A stretch of DNA of 64,000 nucleotides, taken from the NCBI GenBank assembly GCA_001567485.1, contig JZRA01000026.1:1-64000 (forward strand). Reading direction: 5' to 3'. The notes beneath the pieces were generated by a model. That model was not told the origin of the DNA and did no database searches. It worked only from the letters and a program-made list of their open reading frames with translations. Position 1 is the first letter of the stretch; every line of letters starts with the position of its first letter. Shown here piece by piece: positions 55,584-63,737 of this stretch. The stretch comes from Chloroflexi bacterium OLB13. GTDB taxonomy: Bacteria > Chloroflexota > Anaerolineae > Aggregatilineales > Phototrophicaceae. The position numbers and the translations under genes are program-made.

Positions 55584-56249
55584 TCACCCGATCCGGCCGT
55601 CACCGTCCGCGGCGGCATCGGCTTCGGCTTCGGCTGCCGCCTCAGGCGCGTCGAACTCGGCATCCGGGTTGGGCGTCTCGTCACCGATCATGAAATCCGG
55701 CTCGGCGGCGACCGGTGGCTCGGCGTCGAGGCGTGCGTCTGCCGGACGGCTCGGCTCGGTGGCGGGCCGGGAGTCCTCACGGCTAACCATCGAAATCTTG
55801 CCGTCGATGAACGCGCCTTCCTCGGTGCTGAGGGCCGTGGCGCTGATGTCGCCCCACACGCGGCCCGTGCGCAGAAGCTGAACCTTCTTGCCGCTGACGT
55901 TGCCGTGCACCGCGCCAGCGATGCTGATGTTCTTGGCGTGCAGATCGGCCATGATCTTGGCGGTTTCCCCGACCAGTACGTTGCCCTGAATGTCGAGGCT
56001 GCCGGTGAACGTGCCGTCGAGGCGGACGTTGCCGGTGCTCGACAGGCTGCCCTCGATGGTGCAGCCCGCGCCGATCACCGTGTCGAACCCGACCGGCTGC
56101 GGCATGGCGGGGATGGGCGTCTCGCGGGTGTCACGCACCGGCGAGCTGTAACTGCTGACCCGTTCAGCGGCCGCTTGACGGTCGGCGGGCTGGGCTTCAG
56201 GCTGGTGATCGGGCGGGGTTTGGCTGCGGCGTCCGCCAAAAAACGACAT
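55584..56249 (-). CDS. Bactofilin (polymer-forming cytoskeletal protein)
   Basis: 221 residues. Central right-handed beta-helix domain (about 53-150): GFDTVIGAGCTIEGSLSSTG, RLDGTFTGSLDIQGNVLVGE, ADLHAKNISIAGAVHGNVSG, RVWGDISATALSTEEGAFIDG. Flanking tails are disordered, Pro-rich at the front and Asp/Glu/Ala-rich at the back. Bactofilins polymerise without nucleotide and organise cell wall enzymes; the divergent neighbour is a MurA-like gene, in keeping with that. GAGGAG lies 9 bases before the ATG. Confidence 0.88.
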   Translation of the reverse strand: MSFFGGRRSQTPPDHQPEAQPADRQAAAERVSSYSSPVRDTRETPIPAMPQPVGFDTVIGAGCTIEGSLSSTGNVRLDGTFTGSLDIQGNVLVGETAKIMADLHAKNISIAGAVHGNVSGKKVQLLRTGRVWGDISATALSTEEGAFIDGKISMVSREDSRPATEPSRPADARLDAEPPVAAEPDFMIGDETPNPDAEFDAPEAAAEAEADAAADGDGRIG

Positions 56250-56354
56250 CGCGTGTTACTCCTCATACAATCGGACGTTCACACCTTCGATTCTGACATG
56301 AATCCGGCCGGATGTCAGCCGCCGATCAGTCCACGGCGCAGATTTGCGGCATGG

Positions 56355-56360
56355 TATAAT
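56355..56360 (+). promoter_or_regulatory. Extended -10 promoter for the MurA-like gene
   Basis: TGGTATAAT: a TGn extended -10 with TATAAT at 56355-56360, followed by GCGCGCC, 33 bases before the ATG. No -35 is needed for this class and none is visible. Confidence 0.55.
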
Positions 56361-56392
56361 GCGCGCCTACCATCGGAGAAGCATCATACGCT

Positions 56393-57657
56393 ATGCGCAT
56401 TAAAGTCGAAGGCGGTCACGCCCTCAACGGAACGTATACCCCCAGCGGCAGCGCCAATGCTGCCGCTGCTTGTCTTGCGGCGGCGTTGATGACGCCACAT
56501 CCGGTCACGCTGTCGAACGTCCCAAACACGAACAGCACGGCCGCGCTGCTCCAACTGGCCCATACGCTCGGCGCGGAGATCAACGGCGGCAGCGGCGACG
56601 TCCCGCACGAGCTGATCAGCGAGCAGATCACTAAGCGCCACCTCACCCCGCGACGACCGGCGGCATGGTGGGTGGAATGCTGTTCGTCGCCCCAATTCTG
56701 GCGCGGCGCGCGTTCCTGCGGCTGGAAGTCGACTTCCCGCTCAGCCGCGTGCGCACGCACCTCGAAGCGCTGCGCGACCTCAAGCAGGACGTGGTCACGT
56801 CACGCGGCGCGATTGAAGTCAACGCGGTTCGCTGGGATAACGCCGACGTGCTGCTCTCTCAAACCTCGGTGACAGCGACCGGCATGGTGATGATGTTGGC
56901 CGTGGCGCTCGGCCGCGAGACGATCATCCGCAACGCCGCCAGCGAGCCGCATGTGCAGGCGCTGGGCAAAATGCTGACGCTGATGGGCGCGTCGATTGAC
57001 GGGCTGGGGAGCAACACGCTGACCGTCTACGGCCAGCGTGAGCTTGTCGGCGCGCACATGGCGATCCCTGCCGACCATATCGAAGCGGCGGCGGCGGCGG
57101 GGTTGATCGCGCTGAGCGGTGGACGCGGGCAGGTGCACGGCGTCCCGCACGACAGCTTGCGCATGATCGCGCGGGTTTACAAACGCTTCGGCCTCAACCT
57201 CGATCTCGACTTCAACGACGTATTCGTGCCGCGCCAAGAGCCGTTCAGCTTGTCGAACCGCGAGGAAGACGTCGACGCCAGCATCGAATCGTCGCCGTGG
57301 CCGGGGTTCCCGTCTGACCTGCTGCCGCTGGCGACGGTGATCGCCACACAGGCGCACGGTACGTCGTTGATCCACGAGAAGATGTTCAACAACCGGCTGC
57401 TGTTCGTCGATAAGCTGAACGCGATGGGCGCCCAAATCGTGTTGTGCGACCCGCACCGCGCGATTGTCGTCGGGCGCTCGCCGCTGACCGGCATCTACAT
57501 GGACACGCCGGACGTGCGCGCCGGTCTGGCGCTGCTGGGCGCGGCGTTGATCGCAGACGGCACGAGCACGATTGACAATGCGCAGGTGATCGGCAACGTG
57601 TTCGAGGATGCGATCGGCAAAGTACAGCGCCTCGGAGCCACGATTCATGGCGATTGA
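56393..57657 (+). CDS. MurA-like EPSP-family protein missing key catalytic residues, one frameshift
   Basis: About 421 residues after restoring one base near 56655, which gives HLTPATTGGMVGGMLFVAPI. The fold matches UDP-N-acetylglucosamine 1-carboxyvinyltransferase: MRIKVEGGHALNGTYTPSGS at the front, GFPSDLLPLATVIATQAHGT and LIHEKMFNNRLLFVDKLNAM in the second half. However the SGAKN motif reads SGSAN (Lys22 lost), and the PEP-loop PGGCAIG with Cys115 is replaced by VDFPLSRVRTHLEAL. RGYE near the end reads GNVFED. So it probably does not perform standard MurA chemistry. Divergent from the bactofilin gene and followed by an alpha/beta hydrolase. Confidence 0.78.
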
Positions 57658-57684
57658 TGGGCCGTCAGGCAGGCACACAACGAC

Positions 57685-58434
57685 ATGAACCGCGAGGTGC
57701 TCGGCCCGGACGACGGCCCTGTGATCGTGATGCTGCACGGATGGGGCGCCAACATCGACCTGCTGCGCCCGCTGGGTGAACGGCTCGCGTCATCCGGCTG
57801 CCGTGTCGTGATGTTCGACCTGCCGGGCTTCGGCCAAACTCCGCTGCCTTCCACACCGTGGAACGTGTTCGATTATGCGAAACACGTCATCGCCGAGTTG
57901 GACGCGCTCGGCATCCAGCGCGCGCACATATTCGGGCATTCATTCGGCGGGCGGCTGGGCTTGATCCTCGGCGCAGATTATCCCGACCGGGTGGATAAGC
58001 TGATGCTGTCCGACGCGGCAGGCATCCGCGCGCCGCTGCCGGTGATGATCCGTGTGCGCACCCGTGTATATAAGGGACTCCGGCGCGCGCTTGAGGCGGT
58101 CGGCCTGCGCGGATTAAGCGAGCGACTGCGCGCGGCCTATAATGCGCGCTACGGGTCGAGCGATTTCAACGCTGCGTCCGGCGTAATGCGCGAGACGTTC
58201 GTCAAGGTCGTCAATCAAGACCTCAGCGCGTGGGCCACGCGAGTCGTCGCGCCGACACTGCTGTTCTGGGGCAGCGCCGACACCGATACGCCGCTCGCGC
58301 AGGGTCGCCAGCTCGAATCGCTCATCCCCGACGCCGGCTTGATCGTGTTCGACGGCGCAGGGCATTACGCCTACCTCGAACGTGTCGCCGACACCGCCCG
58401 CATCATCCACCGATTTTTGAGTGATGAGGCGTGA
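57685..58434 (+). CDS. Alpha/beta hydrolase
   Basis: 249 residues. Nucleophile Ser86 in FGHSFGG, oxyanion-hole HGWG (18-21), acid in SADTDTP and His in GAGHYAYLE: a full catalytic triad. No signal peptide. Family includes esterases, C-C hydrolases and dienelactone-type enzymes; substrate unknown. Starts 27 bases after the MurA-like gene and is likely cotranscribed with it. Confidence 0.82.
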   Translation: MNREVLGPDDGPVIVMLHGWGANIDLLRPLGERLASSGCRVVMFDLPGFGQTPLPSTPWNVFDYAKHVIAELDALGIQRAHIFGHSFGGRLGLILGADYPDRVDKLMLSDAAGIRAPLPVMIRVRTRVYKGLRRALEAVGLRGLSERLRAAYNARYGSSDFNAASGVMRETFVKVVNQDLSAWATRVVAPTLLFWGSADTDTPLAQGRQLESLIPDAGLIVFDGAGHYAYLERVADTARIIHRFLSDEA

Positions 58435-58896
58435 GTGATGAGGGGAAAGTTGTTAGTTGCTAGTTGCTAGTTGTCAGTTATCAGGAGCCAGTTATCAGGG
58501 GATAGTTATCAGGGGGCAGTTATCAGGGATCAGTTATCAGGAATCAGTTACCAGGAATCAGGGGATAGTGGGTGTGCCGTCGCTATGTCGCACGCAATCC
58601 CCCTCTCCCTGACGACCAACGGGAATACTGGAGGTCGGGAGAGAGAGGCTAGGGGTGAGGGTCTCTTATCCGCACGTCCAAAAGACACCGAAATACACAA
58701 CTTGGGGTTATTGTATGTCAATGTCATCATTAGTTAGGGCTTGGAGGCATCGACAACCAGACCGATTATCGCTGAATCGCACCATTGACGGCCTGCGGCG
58801 CGCCGCGGCCTCCACCTTACCCGGACAGATCCGTTCGGGCCAACCGTTCAACGACCCAAAGGAGGGTAACAATCACGTGAGGGAGACAAGCAACCT
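58435..58896. repeat. Repeat-filled gap before surE
   Basis: 462 bases without a supportable gene. At 58448-58568 about ten imperfect copies of a unit like CAGTTATCAGGGA stand in tandem. At 58599-58661 is a copy of the palindromic element (CCCTCTCCCTGACGACCAAC with GGTCGGGAGAGAGAGG and GGGTGAGGG). A short reading frame at 58655-58900 has neither ribosome site nor recognisable protein content. Confidence 0.7.
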
Positions 58897-59661
58897 ATGA
58901 CACATATTCTCGTGACCAATGACGACGGCGTGCACGCACCGGGGCTGTTCGCCCTTGTCCAAGCGATGCGCGCGTTCGGCGAGGTCGAAGTCGCCGCGCC
59001 GGCTGTCAATCAGAGCGCCAGCGGCCACAAAAAGACACTGTTCAACGACATCCCGGTGACGGACACCACGCTCAAGGACGGCACACCGGCGCTGTCAGTC
59101 GGCGGCTCGCCGGCGGACTGCGTGGCAGTGGTCTCGATGGGGCTGGCGCGCCATTGGCCGCCGGACATCGTCGTGAGCGGTATCAACCGTGGGGCGAACA
59201 TGGGGCAGGACATCACCTACAGCGGCACCGTGACCGCCGCGCTCGAAGCCGCCATCGACGGCGTGCGGGCGGTGGCTGTCAGTCTCGATAATGCGCAGGC
59301 TACCGAGGTCGAGGACTACGCCGAGGCCGCACGGGTCGCTCAGCGCGTGGTCGAGGTCGCGCTGACACATCCGTTCCCGCCCCTGACGATCCTCAACGTC
59401 AACGTCCCGAACGCCAAGCGGGTGAAGGGCATCCGGCTGGTGCGTCAAGGCGTCCGTATCTACAATGACCAACTGGCCCGCAACGCCGAGGACACCGCCT
59501 ATCGGATCGTCGGCCCGGCCCCCGGCGGCGTGTACGATACGCTTGGCACCGACGTGTGGGCGCTGCATGAAGGGTACGCCGGCGTCACCCCGATCCACCT
59601 TGACATGACGCATCACCAGTTTATGGCCGAGTTGGCCGCGTGGAACATCCTAGTCGATTGA
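58897..59661 (+). CDS. surE: 5'/3'-nucleotidase SurE
   Basis: 254-residue metal-dependent nucleoside monophosphate phosphatase involved in survival and nucleotide salvage. Metal ligands: Asp8-Asp9 in TNDDGVHAPG, Ser in NQSASGHKK, Asn in SGINRGANMGQDITYSGTV. Length is typical. It ends head-to-head with endonuclease V; the two coding regions overlap by 12 bases at their 3' ends. Confidence 0.94.
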   Translation: MTHILVTNDDGVHAPGLFALVQAMRAFGEVEVAAPAVNQSASGHKKTLFNDIPVTDTTLKDGTPALSVGGSPADCVAVVSMGLARHWPPDIVVSGINRGANMGQDITYSGTVTAALEAAIDGVRAVAVSLDNAQATEVEDYAEAARVAQRVVEVALTHPFPPLTILNVNVPNAKRVKGIRLVRQGVRIYNDQLARNAEDTAYRIVGPAPGGVYDTLGTDVWALHEGYAGVTPIHLDMTHHQFMAELAAWNILVD

Positions 59662-60306
59662 TCCCGCAAGCACGTGCGCCGCGCGGATCGGCTCAGGCAG
59701 CCGATACCGCGTCGTGCAGGCCATCACCAGCGCCAGCGCCGAGTCAAGATCAACCCGGTGGCCCGACGAGACGTACACCGGCTTGACGCCCGCGCGTGTA
59801 CGCAGCACCGCCCCTAACATCTCATCCTTATAAACCAGCGGTGACCACTCGCCGCGCTCCACTCCCGGCGGTTGATAATCGCCGAGGAGATGACTCTTGC
59901 CGACTCCCACCGTCGGCCGGTCGATCCACAGCCCCAAATGGCATGCAAGCCCGATCTGGCGCGGGTGAATGCGCCCCATGCCGTCGACCAGCGCCACGTC
60001 CGGCTGGATCTTCAAAGTGTCCCATGCAAGCAGGATCACCGGAATTTCGCGGAAGCTGAGCAGGCCGGGCACATACGGAAACGGCGTCGGGATACGCGCC
60101 ACCGCCGTATCCAGCACGGTGAAGTCCGACCGCCGCATGACAACCACCGCAGCGGTGGACTGCCGGTTACGCACGCTGACATCGACGCCCGCGACCGTCT
60201 CAACCGAGGTGAGGTCAAGCGGGGAGTCAAAGTCGACGCGTGAGGCGAGCGCAAGCTGGATTGCTTTGGCCTCGGCGGTCGACGCCGGCCAGTCGTGCAA
60301 GATCAT
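59650..60306 (-). CDS. nfi: Endonuclease V (deoxyinosine 3' endonuclease)
   Basis: 218-residue repair enzyme that nicks DNA one base 3' of deoxyinosine. Metal and wedge residues are in place: Asp42 in GVDVS, PYVPGLLSFREIP (Tyr78, Glu87), VDGMGRIHPRQIGLA (Asp108, His114) and GHRVD. The ATG overlaps the stop of the PatB-like gene (ATGA), so it is translated from the same transcript. Overlaps surE at the 3' end on the opposite strand. Confidence 0.93.
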   Translation of the reverse strand: MILHDWPASTAEAKAIQLALASRVDFDSPLDLTSVETVAGVDVSVRNRQSTAAVVVMRRSDFTVLDTAVARIPTPFPYVPGLLSFREIPVILLAWDTLKIQPDVALVDGMGRIHPRQIGLACHLGLWIDRPTVGVGKSHLLGDYQPPGVERGEWSPLVYKDEMLGAVLRTRAGVKPVYVSSGHRVDLDSALALVMACTTRYRLPEPIRAAHVLAGSID

Positions 60307-61478
60307 CCGGCCACCGTGCGCTGGATGCGCTTCAGGCCGTCGAGCAGCGTCACGCGCGGACAGCCGAAGTTGAGCCGCACAAATCCATCACCGCCGGGGC
60401 CGAACGTCTTGCCGTCGTTGAGCGCCACCCGCCCGCGTTCGAGTAAGTGCGTATATGGGTCGTCGCCGATGGGCGTGTCACGGAAGTCAAGCCACGCGAG
60501 GAACGTCGCTTCTGGCACGGTGACTTTCACGCCGGGCATCTCGCGTTCGACAAAATCGACGACGGTATCGCGGTTCGCGCGCAGGTAGGGGATGAGCTGG
60601 TCGTGATAGTCGCCGCCGTGATTCAGCGCCGCCTCCAGCGCAACCCAGCTCAACGCGCCGAGGCCGGGGACGATGTGACGGTTCTGTTCGGCCATAATGG
60701 CGTCGCGCATCGTCTTGTCGGTCACGATCCCGAACGACGTTTGCAGGCCCGGCATGTTGTAAGTCTTCGACAGCGACATCAGGGTGACGGTGTTCGCCGC
60801 GGCCTCCGGCGAGAGGGTGGCGAACGGGACATGCTTGATCTGCGGGTCGAGGATCAGGTCGCAGTGGATTTCGTCGCTGATGACGCGGATTCCGTGGCGC
60901 AGACAAAAGTCGGCGAGGCGCTCTTGCTCGGCGCGGCTGAACGCCCGGCCCGTCGGATTATGCGGACTGCTCATCAGCAGCAGCTTAGTCGCCGGCGTGA
61001 TCGCGGCTTCGAGCGCGTCGAAGTCCAGCTCATAACGCAGGCGCTGACCGCTGGTCGTCACGCTCATCGGCGCATAGCGGATCGAATGGCCGAAGTTAGG
61101 CGGAACGGCGATGAACGGCGGATAGATCGGCGGGAGCAGCAGCACCTCATGGCCTGCCACGCCGATGACCTTGATAAGCTGGTTGATCGCGGAGATCAAG
61201 TTCGGCGCGAAGATCACGTCCTCAGGGGTGATCGTCCACCCGTAGCGGCGCTGTACGTAATCCACCACGGCATCGCGTATGCCCGGATGACCGAACTGGT
61301 AGCCGAACAGCGGGTGTTCGAGGCGCGCTTTCAACGCGTCGATCACCGGCTGCGGCGTCGGGAAGTCGGTGTCCGCCACCCACATAGGCAGCACGTCACG
61401 ATCGTATTTATCCCATTTGAAGCTGCCGCTGCCACGACGATCAATCACACAGTCGAAATCGTACTGAACATGGGCCAT
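60303..61478 (-). CDS. PatB/MalY-like C-S lyase (PLP aminotransferase class I/II)
   Basis: 391 residues from MAHVQYDFDCVIDRRGSGSF. The opening DFDCVIDRRGSGSFKWDKY and LPMWVADTDFPTPQPVIDAL are diagnostic of the PatB/MalY beta-C-S lyase branch. MSSPHNPTGRAF and DEIHCDL contact PLP; Schiff-base Lys is in SLSKTYNMPG. Likely cleaves cystathionine or cysteine conjugates to thiol, pyruvate and ammonia. GTG four codons upstream is an alternative start. Operon with nfi. Confidence 0.88.
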   Translation of the reverse strand: MAHVQYDFDCVIDRRGSGSFKWDKYDRDVLPMWVADTDFPTPQPVIDALKARLEHPLFGYQFGHPGIRDAVVDYVQRRYGWTITPEDVIFAPNLISAINQLIKVIGVAGHEVLLLPPIYPPFIAVPPNFGHSIRYAPMSVTTSGQRLRYELDFDALEAAITPATKLLLMSSPHNPTGRAFSRAEQERLADFCLRHGIRVISDEIHCDLILDPQIKHVPFATLSPEAAANTVTLMSLSKTYNMPGLQTSFGIVTDKTMRDAIMAEQNRHIVPGLGALSWVALEAALNHGGDYHDQLIPYLRANRDTVVDFVEREMPGVKVTVPEATFLAWLDFRDTPIGDDPYTHLLERGRVALNDGKTFGPGGDGFVRLNFGCPRVTLLDGLKRIQRTVAG

Positions 61479-61657
61479 GAGGGGGGACACCTAACAACTA
61501 ATGCCGACCGGGAACAAACAGTGCCTAGATGTACCGCAAGTCGTGCGTTTGGGAAATAGCCAACTTGCGCACGGGTGTACACCACAGAGGCGTGCGGTAC
61601 AATCGATTACTGTTCAATCACGACACCACAACAGCAATCGCGGAGGGAGCAACCCGT

Positions 61658-63073
61658 ATGGACACCAGCGTATTCCGCAAGTATGACATCCGCGGCACCG
61701 TCGAAGGTGAAAACGCGCAGATCACGCCTGAACTGGCCCGCAGTGTCGGTCAGGCGTTGGGGACGTACTTACCCGACAGCTTCGGCGTCAAGCGCGTGTT
61801 CGTCGGGTGCGATAACCGCCTGACCTCGCCTGCGCTCAAGGCGGCGATGATCGCGGGACTCGCCAGCACAGGCATCGCGGTGACAGACATCGGGGCCGTG
61901 CTGACGCCGACGGTGTACTTCGCGTCGGCCTCGTTCGGCGCGGGTGGCGCAGGTGTGATGATTACCGGCAGCCACCTCGAAACCAAGTACAACGGGATCA
62001 AGATGGCGTACGGGCCGCTGGCGCTGGCCGGCGACCAGATCACGGCGCTGCTGAAGATCATCCAATCCGGCAAGTTCGCCACCGGCGAAGGCGAAGTCAG
62101 CACTGACTTCGACATGATTCACAAGCACATGGACGCCATCGGCAAGAAAGTCAGCTTCCCGCGTAAGCTGCGGGTCGTGTTGGATGCCGGCAACGGCTTG
62201 AGCGGCACGTATGTCTATCCGCTGCTGGAGAAGCTCGGCCTTGAGGTGATCGGCCTGTACTTGGAGAGCGACGGGCGCTATCCCAATCACCTGCCAAACC
62301 CGGAAGACCCGGAGATGACCAAAGACCTTGAGCGCGCGGTGGTCGAGCACAACGCCGACCTCGGCCTCGGCTTTGACGGCGACAGCGATCGCTGCGGGTT
62401 CATCGACAACTACGGGCATCACATCGCCGCCGACCGTCTGCTGGCGCTGTTGGCGAAGGACGTGCTGAGCCGTCATCCGGGCGCGTATGTCGTCTACGAC
62501 GTCAAAGGCTCGATGGCCCTGAGCGACTTCATCAAGAAGTACGGCGGCAAGCCGGTCATGTGGAAGACCGGTCACAGCCTGATGAAGCAGAAGATGCACG
62601 AAATCGGCGCGCCCATCGGCGGCGAGGTCAGCGGGCATCTGTTCTATGGCGACGACTACTACGGCTTTGACGACGCCCCGCTGATCGCCCTGAAGACGTT
62701 GGAGATCATCAGCAAGTCCGGCCAGACGATCAGCGAGCTGTTCGAGGAGATCCCCAAGCTGCACGCCACGCCGGAGATCATCATGAGCGCGCCGGACGAC
62801 CGCAAGTTCGCGATTGTCGACGCGCTGACCGAGGCGATGAAGGCACAGACCGACGACGTCATCACGCTTGACGGCGTGCGCGCGCAGTTCGAGGGTGGAT
62901 GGGGGCTTGTGCGCGCCAGCAACACACAGCCGGCGATTACGATGCGCTTCGAGGCGTATACGACCGCGCAGATGCTCGACTACATGAACCGCTTCCGCAC
63001 CGAGCTGGCGAAGTATCCGGAGGTCGATATCTCCAAGCTGGACGCACAGATCGACCGGTTCAAGGCGATGTAG
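61658..63073 (+). CDS. Phosphomannomutase/phosphoglucomutase
   Basis: 471-residue alpha-D-phosphohexomutase. Start MDTSVFRKYDIRG has GGAGGGAGC seven bases upstream. Phosphoserine loop MITGSHLETKYNGIKM (usual form TASHNP, so the loop is diverged), Mg2+ loop GFDGDSDRCGF, sugar-recognition GEVSGHLFY (the GEMSGH form of bifunctional ManB/AlgC enzymes) and phosphate-binding RASNTQPAITMRF. Interconverts hexose 1- and 6-phosphates to feed nucleotide-sugar supply. Likely serves the glycan loci. Confidence 0.9.
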   Translation: MDTSVFRKYDIRGTVEGENAQITPELARSVGQALGTYLPDSFGVKRVFVGCDNRLTSPALKAAMIAGLASTGIAVTDIGAVLTPTVYFASASFGAGGAGVMITGSHLETKYNGIKMAYGPLALAGDQITALLKIIQSGKFATGEGEVSTDFDMIHKHMDAIGKKVSFPRKLRVVLDAGNGLSGTYVYPLLEKLGLEVIGLYLESDGRYPNHLPNPEDPEMTKDLERAVVEHNADLGLGFDGDSDRCGFIDNYGHHIAADRLLALLAKDVLSRHPGAYVVYDVKGSMALSDFIKKYGGKPVMWKTGHSLMKQKMHEIGAPIGGEVSGHLFYGDDYYGFDDAPLIALKTLEIISKSGQTISELFEEIPKLHATPEIIMSAPDDRKFAIVDALTEAMKAQTDDVITLDGVRAQFEGGWGLVRASNTQPAITMRFEAYTTAQMLDYMNRFRTELAKYPEVDISKLDAQIDRFKAM

Positions 63074-63214
63074 AGATAGGCCCTTACCCCTAGCTCCCCT
63101 CTCTCCCGACCTGCGGCGCTCCCGTTGGTCATCAGGGAGGGGGGAGCTAGCATCTTCGGTGGTGAGGGTTCTCCTCCGGCAGGAAGCCTGCACAACACGC
63201 AATAGGAACCGTCC
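63074..63214. repeat. Inverted copy of the palindromic repeat
   Basis: At 63081-63168: CCCCTAGCTCCCCTCTCTCC, then CGACCTGCGGCGCTCCCGTT and GGTCATCAGGGAGGGGGGAG, ending GGTGAGGG. Reversed relative to the copies at 43130 and 58599; arms are complementary and the GACCAACGGGAGC core is conserved. Confidence 0.7.
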
Positions 63215-63730
63215 ATGATCGAAGATCCACGGATTTCGCGCGCGCTGCGCTATCTGACGTACACCGTCCTCGCCGGATTGGTGATCTTCGGCGTGTACGC
63301 GCTGCTCAACCGCCCGCCCGACCTGTCGAATCTCAGCGACGCCGACATCGAAGCGACGGTCGTGGCGGAGGTTGCGGACAGACTCGAGGGCACACCAACA
63401 CGCGCCGTCACGCCTGATGTCACGGCGTCGATTGAAGCGCGGTTGACGCAGGTCGCGCTCGGCACGCCGCTGCCGACCGCCGCCGCGAGTGCCACCGCCA
63501 CCCCTGCGCCGTCACCTGTTCCCGTACCGGTAGAAGACTCGCCGGGCGGCGTGATTGGCTTCGTCACAGACTTACTTACGGGTATCTGGGGGCTGATTAC
63601 TGGCTTATGGGGAATAATCCAGGGTCTCTGGAACTTCTTCGCCTTCGGTGGCGCGGTGCTTCAGTCGCTTTGTTGCATCATCTTGCCGGTCGTCATCCTC
63701 GTCGCACTGTTCCGCGAAGGCACCTTGTAG
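63215..63730 (+). CDS. Membrane protein of unknown function
   Basis: 171 residues. One N-terminal helix (ALRYLTYTVLAGLVIFGVYA), a Thr/Ala/Pro-rich outer linker (TPLPTAAASATATPAPSPVP), then Trp/Gly-rich hydrophobic repeats (GIWGLITGLWGIIQGLWNFF) and a final helix. TAGGAAC lies before the ATG. Not recognised. It follows the phosphohexomutase across a palindromic repeat. Confidence 0.6.
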   Translation: MIEDPRISRALRYLTYTVLAGLVIFGVYALLNRPPDLSNLSDADIEATVVAEVADRLEGTPTRAVTPDVTASIEARLTQVALGTPLPTAAASATATPAPSPVPVPVEDSPGGVIGFVTDLLTGIWGLITGLWGIIQGLWNFFAFGGAVLQSLCCIILPVVILVALFREGTL

Positions 63731-63737
63731 CAGGGAT

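Noticed and set aside
58448..58568. Possible CRISPR array
   Set aside because: Units are 11-14 bases, vary in sequence and length, lack unique spacers of constant size, and no cas gene is present.
58655..58900. 81-codon reading frame before surE
   Set aside because: No ribosome site, starts inside a palindromic repeat, and the translated sequence shows no recognisable or membrane-like pattern.
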